A program made the translations under genes and the position numbers. The notes below the pieces were generated by a model that worked only from the letters and a program-made list of their open reading frames with translations, had not been told where the DNA came from and searched no databases. Positions 58,081 through 64,000 of a DNA stretch of 64,000 bases are shown here, piece by piece. Each line of letters begins with the position of its first letter. Position 1 is the first letter of the stretch. The stretch is from Streptomyces sp. MJM8645 (GTDB lineage: Bacteria; Actinomycetota; Actinomycetes; Streptomycetales; Streptomycetaceae), in NCBI RefSeq assembly GCF_001625365.1, contig NZ_LJJF01000001.1:6246001-6310000 (forward strand). The letters run 5' to 3'.

Positions 58081-59078
58081 ACCGCACCTCCCTGGAACTG
58101 CCGACGGTTCGTCCGGGCGGTCAGCCAGTCGGCGAACCGCGTCAGCGGAATGGTCAGCACGATGAACACCAGCCCCGCCACCAGGTACGGCGTGAAGTTG
58201 AACGACCGGGCCGCGATGATCTTGGCCGCGTACACCGCGTCGATCGCCCCGCCGATCGAGACCAGCCCGGTGTCCTTCTGCAGGCTGACCAGGTTGTTCA
58301 GCAGCGGCGGCACCACCCGCCGCACGGCCTGCGGGAGCACCACGTACCGCATCGCCTGCGCGTTGGTGAGCCCGAGCGACCGGGCCGCGGCCCGCTGGCT
58401 GGGGTGCACCGACTCGATGCCGGAGCGGAAGACCTCCGACACGTAGGCGGAGTACGTCAGCACCAGCGCCGCCCCGCCGAGCACCAGCGGATCGGTGGTC
58501 ACCCCGCTGAGCCGCAGCGCCGGCACCCCGGTGATCATCACTAGCAGGCAGATGATCATCGGCAGCCCGAGGAAGAAGTCCACGTATGCGGTGGCCAGCA
58601 GCCGCACCGGGAGGAACACCGGCCCGCGCAGCGTCCGCAGCACCGCGAGCAGCAGGCCGAACACCAGGATCAGTGCGCCGCAGCCGAGCATCAGTTCCAG
58701 GTTGAGCCGCAGCCCCGTCAGCACCTCGGGCAGCGCCTGGCGGGCGTAGTCGGCGTTGAAGAAGGTCTTCCGAGTCACCTCCCAGCCGGGGGAGTTGACG
58801 ACCAGCAGGTAGAGCGCGACCGCCATCGCCAGGGTCGACCCGGCGGCCGTCAGCGCCGACCGGCGGGCCCGGCCGCGCCGGTACGCCTCGTGTGCCAGCC
58901 GTCGTTCGGAGGGGCGGTAGCCGTCGTCGTCCCCCTTGCCCCCGCCGCCGTCGCGGCCCCTCCCGTCGCGACCCTTCCCGTCGAGGTCATCCCCGTCGAG
59001 GCCCTTCCCGGCGCGGATCTTCCCGCCCCGGCCCGTGGCGACCGACGCCGGACCGGCCGCCACCGCGTCGCCGCTCAC
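58077..59078 (-). CDS. Polar amino-acid ABC permease with charged Gly-rich N-terminal region
   Basis: A 333-residue HisMQ-family permease. Residues 16-55 are a low-complexity Gly/Lys/Asp stretch (GKGLDGDDLDGKGRDGRGRD and following) coded by imperfect repeats, before the first membrane segment near residue 75. The core has about five hydrophobic segments and the EAA loop SQRAAARSLGLTNAQAMRYV followed by VLPQA. The GTG start at 59078 overlaps the binding-protein stop. There is only one permease, so it likely acts as a homodimer. Confidence 0.88.
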   Translation of the reverse strand: MSGDAVAAGPASVATGRGGKIRAGKGLDGDDLDGKGRDGRGRDGGGGKGDDDGYRPSERRLAHEAYRRGRARRSALTAAGSTLAMAVALYLLVVNSPGWEVTRKTFFNADYARQALPEVLTGLRLNLELMLGCGALILVFGLLLAVLRTLRGPVFLPVRLLATAYVDFFLGLPMIICLLVMITGVPALRLSGVTTDPLVLGGAALVLTYSAYVSEVFRSGIESVHPSQRAAARSLGLTNAQAMRYVVLPQAVRRVVPPLLNNLVSLQKDTGLVSIGGAIDAVYAAKIIAARSFNFTPYLVAGLVFIVLTIPLTRFADWLTARTNRRQFQGGAV

Positions 59079-59968
59079 TTGAGCACCGGTGCCGAGACGG
59101 CGTCGGAGAGCCACTGCTTCTCCAGCTTCGCGAGCGTGCCGTCGGAGCGCAGCGCGTCCACCGCCTGCGACACGCAGCCGGTCAGCTTCGAGCCCTTGTC
59201 CAGCACCAGACCGAACTGCTCGCTCTTCGACGCCCCCTCGAACTGGCCGACCACCTGCGCCTCGGGCACCTCGGCGCCGGTGATGTAGAAGGCCGTCGGC
59301 AGGTCCACCACGAGCGCCTCGACCTGGCCGTTCTTCAGCGCGGCCTTCGCGAGGTCGTTGGAGTCGAACACGGCCGGCTGGACGCTCGGCTTGATGGTGT
59401 TGGTGATGGTGTCCAGGCTGGTGGTGCCGACCTGCGCGCCCAGCTTGGCGCCCTTCAGGTCGGCGATGCTCTTCGCGCCCGCCGCCTTGGAGTTCTTCAA
59501 CGCGATGACGGCCTGGCGCACGTCGTAGTAGCCGGAGGAGAAGTCGACGGCCTGCTTGCGCTCGTCACTGATGGACACCTGGTTGATGTCGAAGTCGAAG
59601 TCCTTGGCCCCCGGCGAGGTGGCCTTGCCGAACGGCGCGACCACCCAGCTGACCTTCTCCTTGGGGTAGCCCAGCTTCTCCGCCACCGCGAAGGCCACGG
59701 CGGACTCGAACCCCTTGCCGTTCTCCGGCTTGTCCTCGGTGAACCACGGGTCGTAGGCGGGCTTGTCGGTGCCGACGGTCAGCGTCCCCGCCGTCCGGGT
59801 CGCCAGCGCTCCCGGCGCGCAGCCCGCGGCGCTACCGGCCGCACCCGAGGAGCCCGAGGCGGCGGCCCCGTCGGACTTGGCGTCCTGCGGCGCGCACGCG
59901 GTCAGCGCGGCGGCCGCGGCGAGCAGCGCGGCGAGGGGCAGAGCGGCGGACGGCTTGCGGATGGTCAT
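59075..59968 (-). CDS. Polar amino-acid binding lipoprotein
   Basis: A 297-residue solute-binding protein of family 3. The signal sequence ends in LTAC with C25 as lipid anchor, then a Ser/Gly/Ala linker. The ligand domain begins at GTLTVGTDKPAYDPWFTEDK and includes FDFDINQVSISDERKQAVDF and a KLGAQVGTTS segment. Two further cysteines (in AGCAPGAL and LTGCVSQAV) may form a disulfide. ATG at 59968 follows GGAG. First gene of the operon. Confidence 0.9.
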   Translation of the reverse strand: MTIRKPSAALPLAALLAAAAALTACAPQDAKSDGAAASGSSGAAGSAAGCAPGALATRTAGTLTVGTDKPAYDPWFTEDKPENGKGFESAVAFAVAEKLGYPKEKVSWVVAPFGKATSPGAKDFDFDINQVSISDERKQAVDFSSGYYDVRQAVIALKNSKAAGAKSIADLKGAKLGAQVGTTSLDTITNTIKPSVQPAVFDSNDLAKAALKNGQVEALVVDLPTAFYITGAEVPEAQVVGQFEGASKSEQFGLVLDKGSKLTGCVSQAVDALRSDGTLAKLEKQWLSDAVSAPVLK

Positions 59969-60458
59969 GGCAGGGCTCCAGTGAGGAAGGGCAGGGCGGG
60001 ACAGGGGAGGCGACGGGGCGGGCCGGGGCCGGCCGCGGGCCCGGCGGGTCACTTCCCCCCGGTGGCGGCGCCGGAACACACACGGCATGGTCGGCGTACG
60101 GGCCCGCGTCCGCGGTGCCCTCCGAGCCGGATCAGCGACAGCGGCGGCAGAGGCCGCGCACGCGACAGCAGGCGTGACAACGAGAGGGCACCCGGAGCAG
60201 GCCGATGTGGCACTCGGTCACCGTGATCGCCGCCGGGAGCATGGCGGGAGGTTCGCATTCCGACGGTGCATCTGTCCAGAACATCCAGATCCCTGTCCAC
60301 ATGGCGGACGCCCGGCCGGCGGGCCCGCGCCCCGGGGCCCCGCCCGGGCCTCGGCGGAGCCACGCCGGAGCTTTGTCGGTCGCGACCCCCTTGAACAGGA
60401 GAACCTTTCGTACTTATGGTGTCTCCGTTGAAATAACTCCTGTCGAAGTGAGTCCCCG
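59969..60458. other. Divergent intergenic region between amino-acid importer and DUF6421 operon
   Basis: 490 bases. The only clear structures are the inverted repeat acaggag/ctcctgt (near 60395 and 60438) just before the DUF6421 gene, and short frames without family support. Promoters for both directions must lie here. Confidence 0.5.
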
Positions 60459-61859
60459 ATGCAGAATCTTTCGCCAAGGCTCGCTGCGGCGGCCGAGGCC
60501 CCGGTCTCGACCCTCGCCGGCCACCCGGCCTGGCTGCGCCTGAAGGAGGCCGTCGAGACGCTGCGCCCGCTGCAGTCCAAGGACGGCTCGATCGACCTGT
60601 CCGCCGTCCAGCGGCACACCGTCGACCCGCTGGTGGCCACCGTCCGCGGCGCCGTCGAGGAGCTCGCCCCGCTGTTCCCGCACGACGCCGCCTACCTGGC
60701 CGCCGTCGACGCGGACCTGGCCAAGTGGGCCGACACCGGCTACCGGGAGCCCGACTTCCTGGACTCGCTGCTCGCCTTCCACCCCGCCGACCAGCGCGAG
60801 GACGGCCTGGAGCACCTCGTCGTCTTCCCGATGTACACGCAGAACGGCAACCCGGACCGCAACCTGGAAGCCGTCCTGCTGAGCGTCGTGTGGCCCGACT
60901 GGCTGGCCGAGCTGGAGCGGACCCGCTTCGACAACCCGATGTTCGTGCCGATCACCTTCACCGACTTCACGGCCGGCTACGACACCAACTCCGCCGTCCT
61001 CTTCCCCGAGACGGTCGCCGTGCGCAAGGCGCCGGAACGTTTCACCTGGGGCGGCATCTTCTGCGACCGCGAGGCCGCCCGCTTCCGCGCCGTCACCACC
61101 AGCGCCGTCCAGCAGCTCGGCCTGGAGATCCCGGCCGACGCCGAGGGCCTGCTCAAGGACCAGGACCGCGCGCAGGAGACCTTCGTCCTGTGGGACCTCG
61201 TCCACGACCGCACCCACAGCCACGGCGACCTGCCGTTCGACCCCTTCATGATCAAGCAGCGCAGCCCGTTCTGGATGTACGGCCTGGAAGAGCTCCGCTG
61301 CGACCTCACCACCTTCAAGGAGGCGGTGAAACTGGAGGCCGAGGGCAACGCGCACGCCCGCGACGTCCAGTACGCGGTCCTCTTCGACCGCCTGTTCCGC
61401 TTCCCGGTCAGCGGCGACCGCGTCCGCAACTACGACGGCATGGGCGGCCAGCTGCTCTTCGCCTACCTGCACAAGCACGACGCGCTGCGCTGGCGCGACA
61501 ACCGCCTCAGCATCGACTGGGACCGGGCCCCGCAGGTCACCAACGCGCTCTGCGCCGAGATCGAGACCCTCTACCGCGACGGCATCGACCGGCCCAAGCC
61601 GGCCCACTGGATCGCCGCCTACGAGCTGGTCTCCCGCTACCTCACCCCGCACCCCGCCTCCACCTGGGCGAAGGGCTCCGACGCGCTGCCGCTCGACATC
61701 ACCGACGGCAAGGCCCTCAACAAGGCGCTGTGCGACGCGGTGCTCCCGGACGAGTTCCCGCTGAGCATGTTCTACGAGGCCCTGTCCAAGAAGCTCGGCG
61801 GCGTCATCGCCGCCACCGCCGGCATCACCGGCACCGGTATCCAGGGAGCCGCCGCGTGA
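60459..61859 (+). CDS. DUF6421 family protein
   Basis: A 466-residue soluble protein matching the streptomycete DUF6421 family. It has no signal peptide or membrane segment. A His/Asp cluster, LVHDRTHSHGDLPFDPFMIK, may bind a metal, and long conserved Trp/Tyr-rich stretches (EHLVVFPMYTQNGNPDRNLE) indicate an enzyme. Function unknown. ATG at 60459 follows GAAGTGAG. Its stop overlaps the GTG of an SDR gene, and a threonine aldolase follows, so the three products probably act in one pathway. Confidence 0.85.
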   Translation: MQNLSPRLAAAAEAPVSTLAGHPAWLRLKEAVETLRPLQSKDGSIDLSAVQRHTVDPLVATVRGAVEELAPLFPHDAAYLAAVDADLAKWADTGYREPDFLDSLLAFHPADQREDGLEHLVVFPMYTQNGNPDRNLEAVLLSVVWPDWLAELERTRFDNPMFVPITFTDFTAGYDTNSAVLFPETVAVRKAPERFTWGGIFCDREAARFRAVTTSAVQQLGLEIPADAEGLLKDQDRAQETFVLWDLVHDRTHSHGDLPFDPFMIKQRSPFWMYGLEELRCDLTTFKEAVKLEAEGNAHARDVQYAVLFDRLFRFPVSGDRVRNYDGMGGQLLFAYLHKHDALRWRDNRLSIDWDRAPQVTNALCAEIETLYRDGIDRPKPAHWIAAYELVSRYLTPHPASTWAKGSDALPLDITDGKALNKALCDAVLPDEFPLSMFYEALSKKLGGVIAATAGITGTGIQGAAA

Positions 61860-62614
61860 CCACGACCACCAAGTCCCCGCTGGCCGGCAAGGTCATCGCC
61901 GTCGCCGGAGCCAGCGGCCCGGCCGGCCAGGCGGTGCTGCGCCGCCTCACCGCCGACGGCGCCACCGTGATCGGTGCCGACATCGACGCCCAGCGACTCG
62001 ACTCCGCGCTGGACGCCACCCGCATCGCCGTGCGCGGGGCCAAGGTCAGCGGACAGGTGATCGACCTGCTCGACCCGCAGGAGGTCCACGACTGGGCCGA
62101 CCACCTGGAGGCCGAGCACGGCCACGTCGACGGTCTGTTCCACCTGGTCGGCGGCTGGCGCGGCAGCAAGACCTTCTTCGACACCCGCCTGGACGACTGG
62201 GACTTCCTGCACGACACCGTCGTGCGCACCCTCCAGCACACCTCGCTGGCCTTCCAGCCCGCCCTGGTCCGCAGCTCCGCCGGCCGCTACGCGATGATCT
62301 CCGCCGCCGCGGCCCACAAGCCCACCGCCGGCGGCGCCGCCTACGCGGCCGCCAAGGCCGCCACGGAGGCCTGGACCCTCGCCATGGCCGACTCCTTCAA
62401 GAAGGAGACCACCGCCCCCGACGGCGAGCCCACCGCGGCGGCTGCCATCCTGGTCATCAAGGCGCTGGTCAGCCCCGAAATGCGGGCCGAGAAGCCGGAG
62501 GCGAAGTTCGCCGGCTTCACCGACACCGCCGACCTCGCCGGACACCTGGCGGGCCTCTGGGACCGCCCCGCAGCAGAACTGAACGGACAGCACCTGTGGC
62601 TGACAGCCCGATGA
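61856..62614 (+). CDS. Short-chain dehydrogenase/reductase
   Basis: A 252-residue SDR with the nucleotide motif VAGASGPAGQAVLRRL (an atypical GxxGxxG form), HLVGGWRG in place of NNAG, and catalytic Tyr/Lys in AYAAAKAATE. The ISAAAAHKP region gives the catalytic Ser. It sits in an operon with DUF6421 and threonine aldolase through GTGA and ATGA overlaps. Its substrate may be the product of one of these; this cannot be read from sequence. Confidence 0.87.
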   Translation: MTTTTKSPLAGKVIAVAGASGPAGQAVLRRLTADGATVIGADIDAQRLDSALDATRIAVRGAKVSGQVIDLLDPQEVHDWADHLEAEHGHVDGLFHLVGGWRGSKTFFDTRLDDWDFLHDTVVRTLQHTSLAFQPALVRSSAGRYAMISAAAAHKPTAGGAAYAAAKAATEAWTLAMADSFKKETTAPDGEPTAAAAILVIKALVSPEMRAEKPEAKFAGFTDTADLAGHLAGLWDRPAAELNGQHLWLTAR

Positions 62615-63687
62615 CCGACCTCACCCGTACGGACGCGGTACGGCGGCACGACCCCGCCGTCCGCGGCTTCGCCAGCGACAACTACGCCGGCGTGCACCCG
62701 GAGATCCTCGCCGCGATAGCCCTCGCCAACGGCGGCCACCAGATCGCCTACGGCGAGGATGACTACACGGCCCACCTCCAGGACGTCTTCCGCCGACACT
62801 TCGGCGACAAGGCCGAGGCCTACCCCGTCTTCAACGGCACCGGCGCCAACGTGGTTGCCCTCCAGGCGCTGCTCCCGCGCTGGGGCGCCGTGGTCGCCGC
62901 CGAATCCGCCCACATCAACGTGGACGAGGGCGGCGCCCCGGAGAAGATGGGCGGCATCAAGCTGCTCACCGTCCCCACCCCGGACGGCAAGCTCACCCCC
63001 GAGCTGCTCGACAAGCAGGCCTGGGGCTTCGGTGACGAGCACCGAGCGCAGCCGCTCGCGGTCTCCATCACCCAGAGCACCGAGCTCGGCACCCTCTACA
63101 CCGCCGACGAGATCCGCGCGATCACCGAGCACGCCCACCAGCTCGGCATGCTCGTCCACGTCGACGGCTCCCGCCTGGCCAACGCCGCCGCGGCGCTCGG
63201 CCTGCCGCTGCGCGCCTTCACCACGGACGTGGGCGTCGACGTGCTGTCCTTCGGCGGCACGAAGAACGGCCTGCTGCTCGGCGAGGTCGTAGTGGTGCTC
63301 AACCCCGAGCGGGTGCGGAACATCAAGTTCCTGCGCAAGACCTCGATGCAGCTCGCCTCGAAGATGCGCTTCCTCTCCGTCCAGTTCGAGGCGCTGCTCT
63401 CCGGCGACCTCTATCTGCGCAATGCCGGGCACGCCAATGCGATGGCCAGCCGGCTGGAGGCGGCCGTCCGTGGGATCGACGGCGTCGAGATCGTGCGCCC
63501 GGTCCAGGCGAACGCGGTGTTCGCGATCCTCCCGCGCGAGGTGAGCGAGCGGCTGCAGAAGCACTACCGCTTCTACTTCTGGAACGAGCACACCGGCGAG
63601 GTGCGCTGGATGTGTTCGTACGACACCACGGAGGCCGACATCGACGGCTTCGTGGCGGCCATCGTCGAGGAGATGGGCCGCGTCTGA
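62611..63687 (+). CDS. Low-specificity threonine aldolase
   Basis: A 358-residue PLP enzyme of the beta-eliminating lyase/threonine aldolase family, splitting L-threonine or related beta-hydroxy amino acids to glycine and aldehyde. Landmarks are FASDNYAGVHPEILAAI, the PVFNGTGANVVAL cofactor region, HVDGSRLANAA with the PLP aspartate, and the Schiff-base lysine K218 in FGGTKNGLLLGE. ATG at 62611 overlaps the SDR stop (ATGA); a GTG at 62596 is less likely. It is the last gene of the operon, followed by a strong terminator. Confidence 0.92.
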   Translation: MTDLTRTDAVRRHDPAVRGFASDNYAGVHPEILAAIALANGGHQIAYGEDDYTAHLQDVFRRHFGDKAEAYPVFNGTGANVVALQALLPRWGAVVAAESAHINVDEGGAPEKMGGIKLLTVPTPDGKLTPELLDKQAWGFGDEHRAQPLAVSITQSTELGTLYTADEIRAITEHAHQLGMLVHVDGSRLANAAAALGLPLRAFTTDVGVDVLSFGGTKNGLLLGEVVVVLNPERVRNIKFLRKTSMQLASKMRFLSVQFEALLSGDLYLRNAGHANAMASRLEAAVRGIDGVEIVRPVQANAVFAILPREVSERLQKHYRFYFWNEHTGEVRWMCSYDTTEADIDGFVAAIVEEMGRV

Positions 63688-63704
63688 CGACGCCTGAACA
63701 TCGG

Positions 63705-63738
63705 ATCGCCCCTGCCCGGGACCCCGGGCGGGGGCGAT
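63705..63738 (+). terminator. Terminator of the DUF6421 operon
   Basis: A 16-bp stem (atcgcccctgcccggg with one wobble in its complement) and two-base spacer, followed by TTT. It directly abuts the -35 box of an rRNA promoter. Confidence 0.8.
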
Positions 63739-63768
63739 TTGCATGTGGCGGGCCTGTCCCCGTACAGT
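63739..63768 (+). promoter_or_regulatory. Probable rRNA operon promoter
   Basis: TTGCAT, 18 bases, TACAGT: a good vegetative sigma pattern upstream of the rRNA leader. A second start is likely near the ctgataagct stretch at 63851-63860, as streptomycete rRNA operons have several tandem promoters. Confidence 0.6.
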
Positions 63769-63859
63769 TCCGGAGTCGCCGCGAGAGAGCGGGGGCAAGC
63801 GGAAAGCGAATTCCGATGAATGAAACTCCGGAAAACGGAGCGGAAAACATCTGATAAGC

Positions 63860-64000
63860 TTGAAACACGAAAGAACGAAGCGCCCGGAGGGCCCGCTGGA
63901 AGGCGGTCCGAAGGAAGTGTCCGTTCCTTGAGAACTCAACAGCGTGCCAAAAGTCAACGCCAGATATGTTGACATCCCCGGCCTCAGATTCTTCTGGGGT
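63860..64000 (+). promoter_or_regulatory. rRNA operon 5' leader (upstream of 16S, which lies outside the window)
   Basis: The sequence gcgcccggagg and then ttgagaactcaacagcgtgc, with agtcaacgccagatatgttgac, is the conserved Streptomyces rRNA leader containing antitermination and RNase III processing elements. agtcaac and gttgac can pair. The 16S gene should start a few hundred bases beyond the edge. Confidence 0.9.

Noticed and set aside
60218..60271. 17-residue frame on the minus strand (MHRRNANLPPCSRRRSR) upstream of the amino-acid importer, a possible attenuator peptide
   Set aside because: No clear ribosome site, and it does not match known actinobacterial leader peptides closely enough.

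Overview
This window is very GC-rich chromosomal DNA from a streptomycete-type actinobacterium (Streptomyces or Kitasatospora). The evidence is the base composition, frequent GTG/TTG starts and GTGA/ATGA start-stop overlaps, a hopanoid cluster, a WhiJ-type regulatory locus (XRE + DUF397 + RsbW-like ATPase), an Rpf-like cell-wall hydrolase behind a c-di-AMP riboswitch, a MalR-controlled maltose operon, and an rRNA leader typical of Streptomyces at the right edge. No phage, insertion sequence with transposase, CRISPR array or tRNA was seen; it reads as conserved chromosome rather than a recent island.

Layout. 1-9.7 kb: hopanoid operon, all on the plus strand (hpnE fragment, polyprenyl diphosphate synthase, squalene-hopene cyclase with a TTA codon, hpnG, hpnH, dxs, hpnO), closed by a strong hairpin. 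9.8-14.6 kb: small membrane protein, I78-type inhibitor, PAP2 phosphatase, FabG-like reductase with a palindromic operator, a MarR protein made of two near-identical MarR domains, and an aldo/keto reductase. 15-18.7 kb: a heterodimeric ABC exporter whose two subunits carry complementary degenerate ATP-site motifs. 18.8-22.3 kb: a LapA-like protein joined to a glutamate-type uptake operon (ATPase, binding lipoprotein, two permeases). 22.4-25.1 kb: LysR regulator, cysteine-dioxygenase-like cupin and YeiH-family exporter, a probable sulfur module. 25.2-33 kb: spermidine-synthase-like protein, a protein with a repeated GTPV...NPF tail, TetR, Nudix, serine hydrolase, SnoaL-like protein, aldehyde dehydrogenase. 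33.2-37.5 kb: class I terpene synthase divergent from a 1003-residue LuxR/LAL-type regulator.

37.7-45.9 kb: aldose epimerase, GNAT acetyltransferase, then malE-malF-malG-aglA-malR with a palindromic operator upstream of malE. 45.9-49.3 kb: orphan VapB-like antitoxin, Rpf/LysM/NlpC-P60 hydrolase (riboswitch and Crp-like site upstream), CbiX-like protein. 49.6-52.3 kb: the WhiJ-type locus, where TGCA-NN-TGCA sites lie in front of both the DUF397 gene and the divergent ATPase/XRE pair. 52.4-57 kb: TetR, a 14-helix drug pump with divergent MarR, M56 peptidase, DUF5134 membrane protein. 57-60 kb: a second polar amino-acid ABC importer on the minus strand. 60.5-63.7 kb: DUF6421, SDR and threonine aldolase in an overlapping operon, followed by a terminator, a promoter and the 5' leader of an rRNA operon running off the window.

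The most notable signals are the phased TGCA-NN-TGCA operator array of the WhiJ-type locus, the TTA codon in shc (possible bldA control of hopanoids), the covalently duplicated MarR, the asymmetric ABC exporter, and two related AGATAAC palindromes about 11 kb apart. Functional names rest on motifs read by eye; no database search was run.
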